Assembly: GCA_017569305.1 (NCBI GenBank)
Contig: CP069418.1
Coordinates: 3,472,001 to 3,536,000, forward strand
DNA: 64,000 nt
Direction: 5' to 3'
Source of the DNA: Clostridiales bacterium FE2011
Lineage (GTDB): Bacteria > Bacillota > Clostridia > Christensenellales > Aristaeellaceae
Position numbers and translations under genes: made by a program. The notes below the pieces were generated by a model that saw nothing but the letters and a program-made list of their open reading frames with translations, did no database searches and was not told where the DNA came from. Of the stretch, positions 50,868 to 60,509 are shown piece after piece. The first letter of the stretch is position 1, and each line of letters opens with the position of its first letter.

Positions 50868-50900
50868 CAGAAACGGTAATCTGACAGGTTACCGTTTCTG
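50868..50900 (+). other. RNA hairpin between the DUF4342 gene and the response regulator gene
   Basis: CAGAAACGGTAA (50868-50879) and TTACCGTTTCTG (50889-50900) form a perfect 12-bp stem. No T-run follows, so it is a weak terminator at best; it may stabilise or process the mRNA between these genes. Confidence 0.6.
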
Positions 50901-50935
50901 ATGCTATTCCGGAGCAGGGAAAGGACAGGATTCAG

Positions 50936-51640
50936 ATGTCGAAGATACTCATTGTGGAAGATGAAAAGAAAATAGCCCGGTTTCTGGAGCTGGAGCTGAA
51001 ACATGAAGGATATGACGTTATCACAGCGTTTGACGGCAGAAGCGGGCTTGATACCGCACTGGAGGAAAATCCCGATCTCCTGATCCTTGATCTTATGCTG
51101 CCGGAACTCAGCGGCATCGAAGTCTGCAGACGGCTGCGTCACACAAGCGACGTGCCGATCATCATGCTGACAGCCAAGGATGACGTATCCGACAAGGTGA
51201 TGGGGCTGGATATGGGAGCGGACGACTATGTGACAAAACCCTTCGCCATTGAGGAACTACTGGCAAGAATCCGTGTCGCGCTGAAGAAAAATCGTATGCG
51301 GAATACGCCGGCAGTACCGGAAGATGACCACATCCTGAAAGCAGGCTGCATCAGCATCGATACAGCCTCCTGGCAGGTGAAAGTTAAGGGAGAGCAGGTA
51401 TCGCTGACCAAAAAGGAATTCGACACCCTGAAATACCTGATGGAACACAAGGGAACAGCCGTTACCCGGGATAAACTGATGAACGAAGTATGGGGATACG
51501 ACTACTTCGGAGACTCCAATATTGTCGACGTTTACATCCGTTACCTCCGGCACAAGATCGATGATCAGTTCAACATCAAGACCATCCATACCATTCGTTC
51601 CGTAGGATATTTATTCGATTATGAAGAAGAACAAGAATAA
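50936..51640 (+). CDS. OmpR-family response regulator
   Basis: A two-component response regulator of 234 residues. The receiver has acidic residues at 8-9 (VEDEKK), phospho-acceptor Asp 52 in LLILDLMLPELSG, and Lys 101 in VTKPF. The C-terminal winged helix (about 135-230) reads SLTKKEFDTLKYLM, then NIVDVYIRYLRHKID and IRSVGYLF. It overlaps the kinase gene by 20 bases. Its pattern is close to the ArlR/CsrR group, but targets are unknown. Confidence 0.95.
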   Translation: MSKILIVEDEKKIARFLELELKHEGYDVITAFDGRSGLDTALEENPDLLILDLMLPELSGIEVCRRLRHTSDVPIIMLTAKDDVSDKVMGLDMGADDYVTKPFAIEELLARIRVALKKNRMRNTPAVPEDDHILKAGCISIDTASWQVKVKGEQVSLTKKEFDTLKYLMEHKGTAVTRDKLMNEVWGYDYFGDSNIVDVYIRYLRHKIDDQFNIKTIHTIRSVGYLFDYEEEQE

Positions 51641-53084
51641 GAATAAAATCAAAAACAAAAAGACGAAACAGAAGGACGTCACGGAACGCGAACTTGTGCT
51701 GGCAAACAAGGTGAGCGGAAGCCTGCACGGCGGCGTCAGCCGGATCAGGCTGTCGTTGGCCTTCAGGATAGCCCTGCATTACTGTTTCCAGCTGTTCCGC
51801 AGTTTTATCCCTGTTGCGATCATTCTGTCCATTGTTTTCTGTTTCTGCATCGCCATTCCGGTTTCCCAGGAACTGAAGGAGCTGATTCCCGTTCGGGTCA
51901 TTGAAGCGGAAAGGACTGAAACAGAGCAGGCGATAGAAGAACCTGCAGGGGAAGCCGAACCACAGACAGTAAGCAGGGGATACCTGACAGCGCAGATGAC
52001 CGGGGAGCTTCCGGAAGAAGACTTCTTCCAGCGGCTTTCCCGTAATATGTCCCTCATGTTCGGCAGGATGTTCAGCCAGCAGCAGTTCCGTTTCTTTTAT
52101 ACGGAAAACAGCCGGAACTGGATAGTGACCCTGAATATCCATTACCTGTGGATCACCTGGATGCTCCTGATGGGCGGACTGCTGCTGTGCGACCTGTTCC
52201 GTATCATCTATTTCTTCCGGCACGACCAGAGACTGAACAAACGGGTGCTGGCCCCGATCCGCGATATTACTTCCATGGCGGAAACCCTGTCCGAAAGCAA
52301 CCTTTCCAACCGCATCAATATTGCGGGAACCAAAAATGAACTGAAAGACCTGGCAACGGTCATCAACAGGATGCTGGACCGGATTGAACGCAGCTATAAC
52401 AGCCAGAAACAATTCGTTTCCGACGCCAGCCATGAGCTGAGAACGCCCATCTCGGTTATCCGTGGATATACGGACATGCTGAAACGCTGGGGCAAGGACG
52501 ATCCGGAAATCCTGGATGAAGGGATAACCGCCATCTCCCAGGAAACAGAAAGCATGAAGGATCTGGTGGAAAGCCTCCTGTTCCTGGCACGGCATGACAA
52601 GAAAACTCTGATGATGGAAATGTCTTCCTTTGACCCGACAGAACTGATCCGGGAAATTCAAAAGGAAGAAACCATGGTTCATACCGGATATCATTTTGAT
52701 ACAACGCGGATGGATCCCCTTACAATCACCGCGGACAGAAATATGATGAAACAAGTGCTGCGGATCCTTTGCGACAACGCGGTCAAGTATTCCGCGCCAG
52801 GTTCAACGGTAACGCTGTCCTGTACGAACGAGCAGGGCGGTAACTGCTGCCTGTCGGTGAAGGACGAAGGGCAAGGTATTTCACAGGAAGAGCTGCCGAA
52901 GATCTTTGAACGTTTCTACAGGAGTGATAAGGCAAGGCAGTCGGAAACCGGCGGACACGGCCTGGGGCTGAGCATTGCGAGAATCATTGTAGTCGCACAT
53001 AAAGGAAAGCTCCGGGTTCGTTCAAAACCCGGATGCGGTTCCATCTTTTCCATTATACTTCCGAAGGGCACAGACAAGGAATAA
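51621..53084 (+). CDS. Sensor histidine kinase
   Basis: A membrane kinase of 487 residues. A very basic N-terminus (MKKNKNKNKIKNKKTKQK) leads to a first span at about 62-82, an extracytoplasmic sensor of about 90 residues, a second span at about 172-192, HAMP (about 205-258), the phospho-acceptor His 271 in SDASHELRTPISV, and an ATPase domain with DNAVKYS, DEGQGIS and GGHGLGLSIA. It works with the response regulator just upstream. The sensor domain is short and of no known type. Confidence 0.95.
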   Translation: MKKNKNKNKIKNKKTKQKDVTERELVLANKVSGSLHGGVSRIRLSLAFRIALHYCFQLFRSFIPVAIILSIVFCFCIAIPVSQELKELIPVRVIEAERTETEQAIEEPAGEAEPQTVSRGYLTAQMTGELPEEDFFQRLSRNMSLMFGRMFSQQQFRFFYTENSRNWIVTLNIHYLWITWMLLMGGLLLCDLFRIIYFFRHDQRLNKRVLAPIRDITSMAETLSESNLSNRINIAGTKNELKDLATVINRMLDRIERSYNSQKQFVSDASHELRTPISVIRGYTDMLKRWGKDDPEILDEGITAISQETESMKDLVESLLFLARHDKKTLMMEMSSFDPTELIREIQKEETMVHTGYHFDTTRMDPLTITADRNMMKQVLRILCDNAVKYSAPGSTVTLSCTNEQGGNCCLSVKDEGQGISQEELPKIFERFYRSDKARQSETGGHGLGLSIARIIVVAHKGKLRVRSKPGCGSIFSIILPKGTDKE

Positions 53085-53089
53085 ACTGG

Positions 53090-54559
53090 TTATTTTACAT
53101 ATCTGTTCACAGGCTTGGGAGCGCGCATTTTATGCCCGCTCCTTTTTTTCCTGGAAATAACCAGGAACGCAATGATGCCAATCAGCACCAGCGGCGGTCC
53201 GAACAGAATGAGCACGAACTCGAAATTGAAAGGCGGAAAGGGATTGGGATCAGCATAGGTTTCCGCAATGATTTCATCGATTGTTTTGGGGGCGTTGTCC
53301 CGCTTTTCAACGGAACGGGAAGACGTCAGCGAATAGACAAAAGGTTCTCCCTTATCATTGTACCAGGTCATGGTGCCGATTTCTTCACCGGCCTGGATAG
53401 GCGCCTGGAGATCACCCCTGAAATCAAAAGCCACGTAATCCCGCAGATTGTCCGCCATGCGATTGACGTCGGACTGCGTTGTAACGATCTGGGCATTTTC
53501 CCCGACAGGGGAACAGACCAGTGTGATCTCTCCGTTATCCGGATCAGACGTGGAGTAATTGGAGGTCGGCAGTTTAATAGGTCTCATGTTGTAAAGATCC
53601 ACCGGAGTAACGCTTACATACTGGCTGAAACCGTAATTCATGAGCTTGATGGTATCTGCCCAGCGTGCTTTTCTGCCGGTAAACATAACGACCGAAATCA
53701 GATCCACCCCGTCCTTGGAAGCGGCACCCGCAAAACAGTATCCGGAATGTGAATGGGAACCGGTTTTGATACCGGTTGCATATTCATAATAATACTGATT
53801 CGGGTTTTCCTCACTGCCCGTGAGCATGTATTCCGTTTTTGTGGTAATGGTACGGGCACGCTGTTTGTTGGTGCGGGGAAGCTGATAGGAAGTGGTGCCG
53901 ACGATCTCACGGAAGGTTTCGTTTTTCATGGCTTCCCGTGCAATCACAGCCATATCCCGGGCGGTTGAATAATGATTGTCATCATGATAACCGTGGGGAT
54001 TGACAAAGTGTGTGCTGATGCAGCCCAGGGTCTCGGCTGTCCTGTTCATCAGATCCACAAAGCGGGGAATATCTCCGGATACAGCCTCAGCAATCACATT
54101 GGCTCCGTCATTGGCTGAAAGCAGCATAGTGCCGTAAATGACGTCAATCAGTCGAATTTCCTCATCCACTTTCAGATACATGGTGGAGGAATCCGGAGGC
54201 ACATTGACTGCCGTTTGGGAAACGGTGACAGTCTCATTCAGATCATCCACAAACATCAGTGCTATCAGAACTGTAAGGATTTTGGTCATGGAGGCGGGAT
54301 AGCGCCGCTCATCGGCATCCTTCTCAAAAATGACCTCTCCCTTATCCTGTGTCATCAGGACAGCAGAAAGGGCATAAAGCTGATCAGGGGACAGGTTTTC
54401 AGGATGTTCCTTATCATATTCGGGGGCATCAGGGGAAAGGGTCGGCTGAGGAATCGGCTCTGCCGTGGGCGTCGGATCCTTGCTTTTGGCCGCAAAGGAA
54501 ACGGAGACAGAGGTAAAAAGCATAATCATAACCAGCAAAAATGCTGTTACTCTTTTCAA
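53090..54559 (-). CDS. dacF: D-alanyl-D-alanine carboxypeptidase (DacF-like)
   Basis: A secreted S11 serine peptidase of about 489 residues that trims peptidoglycan stem peptides. After a signal peptide (to about SVSFA) comes a Pro/Thr-rich linker; catalytic motifs are SMTK (Ser 90, Lys 93), SAN (148-150) and KTG (265-267). A C-terminal span (VLILFGPPLVLIGIIAFLVI) with a basic tail anchors it. I prefer the TTG start at 54559, 6 bases after GAGGTG; a GTG at 54568 is the alternative. It follows uppP by 46 bases and ends 5 bases from the kinase gene. Confidence 0.93.
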   Translation of the reverse strand: MKRVTAFLLVMIMLFTSVSVSFAAKSKDPTPTAEPIPQPTLSPDAPEYDKEHPENLSPDQLYALSAVLMTQDKGEVIFEKDADERRYPASMTKILTVLIALMFVDDLNETVTVSQTAVNVPPDSSTMYLKVDEEIRLIDVIYGTMLLSANDGANVIAEAVSGDIPRFVDLMNRTAETLGCISTHFVNPHGYHDDNHYSTARDMAVIAREAMKNETFREIVGTTSYQLPRTNKQRARTITTKTEYMLTGSEENPNQYYYEYATGIKTGSHSHSGYCFAGAASKDGVDLISVVMFTGRKARWADTIKLMNYGFSQYVSVTPVDLYNMRPIKLPTSNYSTSDPDNGEITLVCSPVGENAQIVTTQSDVNRMADNLRDYVAFDFRGDLQAPIQAGEEIGTMTWYNDKGEPFVYSLTSSRSVEKRDNAPKTIDEIIAETYADPNPFPPFNFEFVLILFGPPLVLIGIIAFLVISRKKRSGHKMRAPKPVNRYVK

Positions 54560-54605
54560 ATGCTCCACCTCACTTCAATCAAAACATTCACAGAATCAGA
54601 ACCTG

Positions 54606-55460
54606 TTACGCGGCGGGAACCGCAGCCGGTACAGCAAAAGCCGGCACAATGGAATTACCGCTCAGCTGCAGGAAAAGGAAGACTATACCGATAATCGCAA
54701 GATACAGCGCAAACCAGGAAAGCGGTATTTTCGTAATAACCTTCAGCATAAAACGGATAGCGGCATATCCCACAATGGCAGCCACCAGAATACCGACCAG
54801 TGCGGGCACCAGTGAAATCTCGCTGAGATAGCCTTCCTCAAGCGCGTCTTTTCCTTCCATCAGAAGGGATCCGACAATCGCGGGAGCGCTCATCATAAAA
54901 GAGAACCTGGCACCCGTATTCTTGTCCAGGCCGGTTGATACGCCGCCAAGGATCGTAGAACCGCTCCGGGAAATACCGGGCGTCATGCCGATTCCCTGGA
55001 ACAAACCCATGACAACAGCCTGCAGAATGCCGACTTTTCCGCTGCCATTCTTCTGGCGGACGGCAATCCGGTCACAGATAATCAGGAAAAGGGCAGTGAT
55101 CAGGAAAGACGTGCCGAGGAACCAGCCGCTGTCAAAAACAGCAAAACCGTTAACGGCGGGGAAGGCTTTTTTAGCGGCAAAATATACGCCAAGCGTCGGC
55201 AGGGAAGCAATCACAAGAAGCAGAAGCGTTTTGTTGCGTACAGGATGGAGGATCATATCCAGCCATTCTTTCCTGAAAACAATCAGCACAGGCACCAGCG
55301 TACCGACATGGAGCAGAATGTCGAGCATCTTCATCGCGGGAGTATCCGTCTGGATACCGAAGAAAATACGGGCAAGCAGCAAATGCCCGCTGGAAGAGAT
55401 GGGCAGGAATTCTCCAAGTCCCTGTATTAATCCAAGAAGAGCACTGTGCAGAACAGACAT
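54606..55460 (-). CDS. uppP: Undecaprenyl-diphosphatase (UppP/BacA)
   Basis: The membrane enzyme that dephosphorylates undecaprenyl pyrophosphate to recycle the wall lipid carrier, 284 residues and about eight spans. The two conserved motifs are GLGEFLPISSSGHL (15-28, with Gly for the usual Thr before Glu 17) and GMTPGISRSGSTIL. GGAGGTATGTCCTG precedes ATG 55460, which fits the family start; the open frame continues upstream without a ribosome binding site. It forms a wall-related pair with dacF. Confidence 0.96.
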   Translation of the reverse strand: MSVLHSALLGLIQGLGEFLPISSSGHLLLARIFFGIQTDTPAMKMLDILLHVGTLVPVLIVFRKEWLDMILHPVRNKTLLLLVIASLPTLGVYFAAKKAFPAVNGFAVFDSGWFLGTSFLITALFLIICDRIAVRQKNGSGKVGILQAVVMGLFQGIGMTPGISRSGSTILGGVSTGLDKNTGARFSFMMSAPAIVGSLLMEGKDALEEGYLSEISLVPALVGILVAAIVGYAAIRFMLKVITKIPLSWFALYLAIIGIVFLFLQLSGNSIVPAFAVPAAVPAA

Positions 55461-55541
55461 CAGGACATACCTCCAACATGATGATTTATGTATTTTATCA
55501 TATCCGATCCGGTTTGGAAAGATTGACCGGTCTTCCGTCTC

Positions 55542-55570
55542 TTGACTGTTTATCCTACAACGGATATAAT
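55542..55570 (+). promoter_or_regulatory. Promoter of ychF
   Basis: TTGACT (55542-55547), 17-base spacer, TATAAT (55565-55570), about 50 bases before the start. Confidence 0.82.
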
Positions 55571-55624
55571 TTTTTGCCGGAAAGTTCATAAATATACCTA
55601 TTTATAAGGAGAGTAGCCAAATAT

Positions 55625-56722
55625 ATGAAACTCGGAGTTGTCGGTCTTCCGAACGTCGGAAAAAGCACGCTGTTCAATGCGATCACAAACGCTGGAGCAC
55701 AGGCTGAAAACTATCCTTTCTGCACCATCGAACCCAACACTGGTGTGGTGCTTGTGCCTGATCACCGGCTGAATGTGCTCGCCGATATGTATCATCCGAA
55801 GAAGGTTACTCCCACCACAATTGAATTTGTGGATATCGCCGGTTTGGTGAAAGGCGCCAGCCGCGGCGAAGGGCTGGGAAACAAATTCCTTTCACACATC
55901 CGGGAAGTGGACGCAATCGTCCATGTTGTCCGCTGCTTTGATGATGACAACATCATCCATGTAGACGGTTCCGTCGATCCTGTAAGGGATATTGAAACCA
56001 TTAACCTTGAACTGATTTTTGCCGATATGGAAACCGTCCAGAAGCGTAAGGACAAGGCCGAAAAAAGTTTCCGCGGCGGGGATAAAAAAGCCGGAGCAGA
56101 AGCGGAACTGGCTGACCGTCTCTATGCTCATCTGGAATCCGGAAAACCGGCTCGTACGCTTGAATGCACAGATGATGAGAAAGCGATTCTCCAGAGCTGG
56201 TTCCTGCTGACCACAAAGCCGGTGATTTACGCAGCGAATATTTCAGAGGACGATCTCGGAAAAGACGATTCAGAAATCGATTATGTGAACCAGGTGCGGA
56301 AGACCGCGGCGGCCGAAAATGCCGAGGTCATCGTGATTTCCGCTGCCATTGAGCAGGATATCGCCTCCATGAATCCGGAAGAAAAAAGCGAATTCCTGAG
56401 CGAGCTCGGCATCGGCCAGAGCGGCCTGGACCGGCTGATTACGGCCAGCTACCGCCTGCTGGGTCTGATTTCCTTCCTGACAGCAGGAGAAGATGAATGC
56501 AGGGCATGGACCATTGTGAACGGAACGAAGGCACCCCAGGCCGCAGGTAAAATCCATACCGATTTCGAAAAGGGTTTCATCCGCGCAGAAATCGTTCCCT
56601 TCGATACGCTGGCAGAGCTCGGCAGTATGGCCGCCTGCAAGGAAAAAGGCCTTGTTCGCAGTGAAGGCAAGGATTACGTCATGAAGGACGGGGATATCAC
56701 CCTGTTCCGCTTTAATGTCTGA
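55625..56722 (+). CDS. ychF: Obg-like ATPase YchF
   Basis: A ribosome-associated P-loop ATPase of 365 residues linked to oxidative-stress response. MKLGVVGLPNVGKSTLFNAIT opens it; DIAGLVKGASRGEGLGNKFL is the switch II region, and YAANISEDD marks the altered base-binding motif that favours ATP. A coiled-coil insertion (about 130-200) and C-terminal TGS domain (RAWTIVNGTKAPQAAGKIH) follow. Confidence 0.97.
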   Translation: MKLGVVGLPNVGKSTLFNAITNAGAQAENYPFCTIEPNTGVVLVPDHRLNVLADMYHPKKVTPTTIEFVDIAGLVKGASRGEGLGNKFLSHIREVDAIVHVVRCFDDDNIIHVDGSVDPVRDIETINLELIFADMETVQKRKDKAEKSFRGGDKKAGAEAELADRLYAHLESGKPARTLECTDDEKAILQSWFLLTTKPVIYAANISEDDLGKDDSEIDYVNQVRKTAAAENAEVIVISAAIEQDIASMNPEEKSEFLSELGIGQSGLDRLITASYRLLGLISFLTAGEDECRAWTIVNGTKAPQAAGKIHTDFEKGFIRAEIVPFDTLAELGSMAACKEKGLVRSEGKDYVMKDGDITLFRFNV

Positions 56723-56743
56723 CAGAGAGGAAATGAATTCGCC

Positions 56744-57754
56744 ATGTCCCGAGTACAGTATTTCTTTAACCGCCTGAAAAAGATGGACTGGAAAGCCATG
56801 TGGAAAACCACCGGACTGCTGAAAAAGCGCAGCGGAAAGGGAAGGCTCTGGCTTCTGACCGATATGCTGCGCTGCGGCATCAAATACAACGCAGGCTACA
56901 TTGACTACAAAATCGCCCAGATGTACAAGCTGAACGACGAGCAGCGCAAAACCGTCATTACACGCGGTATCTCCAACAATATCGTCCGGAGGATGAATCC
57001 GAAAGAATACTGGCATACTTTTGACGATAAAACTGAATTCAATACTTTCTTTAAAGAATGGATCCCCCGGAAATGGATCCGCATTGACGACAATACCTCC
57101 ACAGAGGAGCTGTACGCGCTCTGCCGTAATTTTGACGCGCTGATCGGCAAACCGCTGGAAGGATCCAGCGGCGTCGGAATCCAGAAATACACGTCCGAAG
57201 ACTGGAAGGACGGCCCGGAAGCCTTCCTTGCGCGGCTGAAAAAGGACGGAATCGGTATCCTGGAAGAAATCGTCAGGCAGCATCCGAAGATGGCGGCCCT
57301 TTGCCCCACATCCGTCAATACCTGCCGGATCGCTACGCTGCTTGGTGATAAACAGCAGGGCATTGTATATGCATTCCTGCGCATCGGCAACGGAAAAGTG
57401 ATGGATAATGTTGACTGCGGCGGCATGGCCTCCAGGATTAATATTGATACCGGCAGGCTGAGTACCGTAGGCGCGGATAAGCAGGGCAATACGTTCATCA
57501 AACATCCCATGACTGATACCAGCATAATTGGATTTCAGATTCCCTACTGGGAAGAAGCGAAGAAAATGTGCATGGATGCAGCGCAGAAAATACCCCAGAT
57601 GCGTTTTATTGCCTGGGATGTGGCCATTACGGAGAACGGGCCCACTTTTATCGAAGGAAACAGTTTCCCGTCTCACGCGATTCCGCAGTTTGCAGCCCAT
57701 TATCCTGACGGAATCGGCATCCTGCCCGAATTCGAAAAATTCATTGATCTGTAA
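56744..57754 (+). CDS. Sugar-transfer associated ATP-grasp family protein
   Basis: A 336-residue ATP-grasp enzyme of the type often found in polysaccharide clusters. Matching segments are LIGKPLEGSSGVGIQKY (the mobile glycine-rich ATP loop), LEEIVRQHPKMAALCPTSVNTCRIATLL, DNVDCGGMASRINIDTG and the metal site WDVAITENGPTFIEGNS. Family members probably ligate an amino or hydroxy acid to a sugar, but none is well defined to my knowledge. It lies alone between ychF and rplS, away from any glycan cluster. Confidence 0.85.
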   Translation: MSRVQYFFNRLKKMDWKAMWKTTGLLKKRSGKGRLWLLTDMLRCGIKYNAGYIDYKIAQMYKLNDEQRKTVITRGISNNIVRRMNPKEYWHTFDDKTEFNTFFKEWIPRKWIRIDDNTSTEELYALCRNFDALIGKPLEGSSGVGIQKYTSEDWKDGPEAFLARLKKDGIGILEEIVRQHPKMAALCPTSVNTCRIATLLGDKQQGIVYAFLRIGNGKVMDNVDCGGMASRINIDTGRLSTVGADKQGNTFIKHPMTDTSIIGFQIPYWEEAKKMCMDAAQKIPQMRFIAWDVAITENGPTFIEGNSFPSHAIPQFAAHYPDGIGILPEFEKFIDL

Positions 57755-57767
57755 GGAAAAATATCTC

Positions 57768-57796
57768 TTGCAAGATCTTTACATTTATGTTATTAT
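57768..57796 (+). promoter_or_regulatory. Promoter of rplS
   Basis: TTGCAA (57768-57773), 17-base spacer, TATTAT (57791-57796), just after the ATP-grasp stop. Confidence 0.72.
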
Positions 57797-57804
57797 ATTT
57801 GTCG

Positions 57805-57885
57805 TTATGCGGACGGTCCTCTGTCCGGAAACATATGATTCATCCGTTCGGATGAACCGCCGGGTCATGAACGTCTATGAGGGAA
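57805..57885 (+). promoter_or_regulatory. Candidate L19 leader RNA
   Basis: Between promoter and rplS lie two stems: CGGAC/GTCCG (57810-57814, 57823-57827) and TTCATCC-GTTC-GGATGAA (57839-57856). An L19 leader RNA upstream of rplS is known in Firmicutes, so the position fits; the detailed match was not tested. Confidence 0.5.
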
Positions 57886-57898
57886 GGAGGCACAAACC

Positions 57899-58249
57899 AT
57901 GAACGAAATTATCCGCTCCATCGAAGCAAAACAGATCCGCAGCGATCTGCCCCAGATCAACGTCGGTGATACCGTACGCGTATGGGTGAAGGTTGTTGAA
58001 GGCAACCGTGAACGTCTGCAGGCTTTCGAAGGCACTGTTATCGCCAAGCGCAATGGCGGCATCCGTGAAACATTTACGGTTCGCCGTGTGTCCTATGGCA
58101 TTGGTGTTGAACGTACTTTCCCGATCAATTCTCCCCGTGTGGACCATGTTGAAATGATCCGTCACGGTAAGGTTCGCCGCGCCAAGCTGTACTATCTGCG
58201 CGATCGTCAGGGCAAGGCAGCCAAGATTAAGGAAGTCAAACGCGTCTGA
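57899..58249 (+). CDS. rplS: 50S ribosomal protein L19
   Basis: Ribosomal protein at the 30S-50S interface, 116 residues, normal length. [45 protein letters not shown] and [18 protein letters not shown] are all present. GGGAAGGAGGCACAAACC precedes the ATG. It stands away from its common neighbours rpsP, rimM and trmD; it has its own promoter and terminator. Confidence 0.98.
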   Translation: MNEIIRSIEAKQIRSDLPQINVGDTVRVWVKVVEGNRERLQAFEGTVIAKRNGGIRETFTVRRVSYGIGVERTFPINSPRVDHVEMIRHGKVRRAKLYYLRDRQGKAAKIKEVKRV

Positions 58250-58257
58250 TTTGTGCG

Positions 58258-58290
58258 AAAAAACTGCTGCATGATGCAGCAGTTTTTTTA
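58258..58290 (+). terminator. Terminator of rplS
   Basis: ACTGCTGC (58264-58271) and GCAGCAGT (58277-58284) with loop ATGAT, followed by a run of T. Confidence 0.9.
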
Positions 58291-58381
58291 TATCCTGATA
58301 TATTGAGATAGCCGGAAGGAATCATACTGTATATTGTGGAATATATATAAATTGGATATTTATGAATCGGAGGATCATAGA

Positions 58382-60451
58382 ATGAGGGACAGAACGGAAG
58401 CAGCGGCGAAAGCGAAGGAGCTTGTCAGCCGTATGACACTGGAGGAGAAAGCTTCTCAGCTGAAATATGACGCGCCTTCCATCGACAGGCTCGGTATTCC
58501 TGCATACAACTGGTGGAATGAAGTGCTGCACGGTGTGGCACGGGCAGGTACTGCCACCGTATTCCCTCAGGCGATCGGCCTGGCCGCCATGTTTGACGAA
58601 GATATGCAGGAGAAAATTGCCGGTATTATCTCTGATGAAGCACGTGCCAAATTCAACGGACAAAGCCGTCACGGTGACAGGGATATTTACAAGGGCCTGA
58701 CTGTCTGGAGCCCGAACATCAATATTTTCCGTGACCCGCGCTGGGGCAGGGGCCATGAAACATACGGAGAAGACCCGTATCTCACCAGCCGTCTGGGTAT
58801 CCGTTTTATCCGGGGACTTCAGGGAAAAGGAAAATACCTGAAAACCGCCGCCTGCAGCAAACACTTCGCCGTTCATTCCGGTCCGGAAGCCCTGCGGCAT
58901 CAGTTTGACGCCCGCGTCAATCCCAAGGACCTGAATGAAACCTACCTGCCCGCCTTTAAAGCTACCGTTCAGGAAGGCGAGGTTGAGTCTGTCATGGGCG
59001 CCTATAACCGGGTGAACGGGGAACCGGCCTGCGGCAGTGAAACCCTGCTGAAAAAGACCCTGCGTGAAAAATGGGGTTTTAAAGGCCATGTTGTCAGCGA
59101 CTGCTGGGCAATCAGGGATTTTCATGTCAATCACAAAGTAACGGCTACAGCACCGGAAAGCGCCGCGCTGGCGCTGAAAAACGGCTGTGACCTGAACTGC
59201 GGCAATACCTATCTGCATATCCTGGAAGCGCTGCAGGAAGGACTGATCACCGAAGAAGAAATCACGACCGCCTGTGAGCGGCTGTTTACGACCCGGTTTA
59301 TGCTCGGCCTGTTTGCAGATGACTGTGAATACGATAACATTCCCGTTACAGACAACGATACTGACGAACATGCCGCCCTGGCCCTGGAAGCTGCCGAGAA
59401 GAGCATGGTATTGCTTGAAAACGACGGCATCCTGCCGCTGGATCCCGACAGAATCAGGACCATCGCAGTGATCGGCCCCAATGCGGACAGCATTCCCGCA
59501 CTGGAAGGCAATTACAACGGAACCAGCAGCCGGTATGTAACTTTCCTTGAAGGCCTCCGCCGGTATGCTGAAAAGCATGGCATCCGCGTGCTGTACAGCC
59601 TGGGCTGCCACCTGTTCAAAGACCGCACCTCCGGCCTGGCACAGGCTGATGACCGGCTTGCTGAAGCTGCCATGTACGCGGAAGCGGCAGATGTGACAAT
59701 TGCCTGCGTCGGACTGGACGCCGGCCTGGAAGGCGAAGAGGGCGATACAGGTAACGAGTATTTCAGCGGAGACAAAAAGGACCTGCTGATTCCCGAATCC
59801 CAGCGTCGTCTTCTGGATGTGCTCGAAAAAAGCGCGAAAAAACTGGTTACCGTCGTGACTGCAGGTTCCAGCCTGAATGTTCCGGGCGGCAACGCGAAAG
59901 TGTTTACCTGGTATCCCGGGCAGGCCGGCGGTACTGCGCTGGCAGAGCTCCTTTTCGGCGAAAAGAACTTCAGCGGACACCTGCCCCTGACATTCTACAG
60001 GGATATCAGCGATCTGCCTGATTTTGAAGACTACAGCATGGATAACCGGACTTACCGGTATTTCACCGGAAAGGCGCTCTATCCCTTCGGTTACGGCCTG
60101 AGCTATACCTCCTATCAGGTTCTCAGCGCCTCCATAACCGGCAATGAAGTGACAGCAGAGATTACCAACAACGGGAAGATGGACGGCGACGCACTCGTTC
60201 AGATTTATGTGGAGTGTGACAGTCCCTTTGCGCCTGTCCATCCCCGGTTGTGCGGTTTCCGCCGCATCAGCCTGAAAGCAGGGGAAACCGGCACGGTCAG
60301 CGTTCCGCTCGACCCGCTCACATACACTGTGATTGATTCCGAAGGGGAGCGGATTCCCGTTGAACACTGTGCCCTGTACGTCGGCGTCTGCCAGCCGGAT
60401 GAGCAGAGCATTGAAATGACCGGTTCCAAACCTGTAGTGATCAGAAAATAA
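58382..60451 (+). CDS. Glycoside hydrolase family 3 enzyme (beta-glucosidase/beta-xylosidase-like)
   Basis: A 689-residue cytoplasmic glycosidase. The (beta/alpha)8 domain has NWWNEVLHGVARAG, SPNINIFRDPRWGRGHETYGED and KHFAVHSGPE; the catalytic nucleophile is Asp 240 in GHVVSDCWAI. The second domain (about 340-560) and a C-terminal fibronectin III-like domain (about 590-680) follow. KHFAVHSGPE and the ETYGEDP form are common in xylosidase-type GH3 proteins. The absence of a signal peptide means it acts on imported oligosaccharides. ATCGGAGGATCATAGA precedes ATG 58382. Confidence 0.93.
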   Translation: MRDRTEAAAKAKELVSRMTLEEKASQLKYDAPSIDRLGIPAYNWWNEVLHGVARAGTATVFPQAIGLAAMFDEDMQEKIAGIISDEARAKFNGQSRHGDRDIYKGLTVWSPNINIFRDPRWGRGHETYGEDPYLTSRLGIRFIRGLQGKGKYLKTAACSKHFAVHSGPEALRHQFDARVNPKDLNETYLPAFKATVQEGEVESVMGAYNRVNGEPACGSETLLKKTLREKWGFKGHVVSDCWAIRDFHVNHKVTATAPESAALALKNGCDLNCGNTYLHILEALQEGLITEEEITTACERLFTTRFMLGLFADDCEYDNIPVTDNDTDEHAALALEAAEKSMVLLENDGILPLDPDRIRTIAVIGPNADSIPALEGNYNGTSSRYVTFLEGLRRYAEKHGIRVLYSLGCHLFKDRTSGLAQADDRLAEAAMYAEAADVTIACVGLDAGLEGEEGDTGNEYFSGDKKDLLIPESQRRLLDVLEKSAKKLVTVVTAGSSLNVPGGNAKVFTWYPGQAGGTALAELLFGEKNFSGHLPLTFYRDISDLPDFEDYSMDNRTYRYFTGKALYPFGYGLSYTSYQVLSASITGNEVTAEITNNGKMDGDALVQIYVECDSPFAPVHPRLCGFRRISLKAGETGTVSVPLDPLTYTVIDSEGERIPVEHCALYVGVCQPDEQSIEMTGSKPVVIRK

Positions 60452-60509
60452 ACCGGAGTCTGTTTCCTGTTCTTCAGGATTCAAAAGATCTAAATGCAGG
60501 AGAGTGCTC

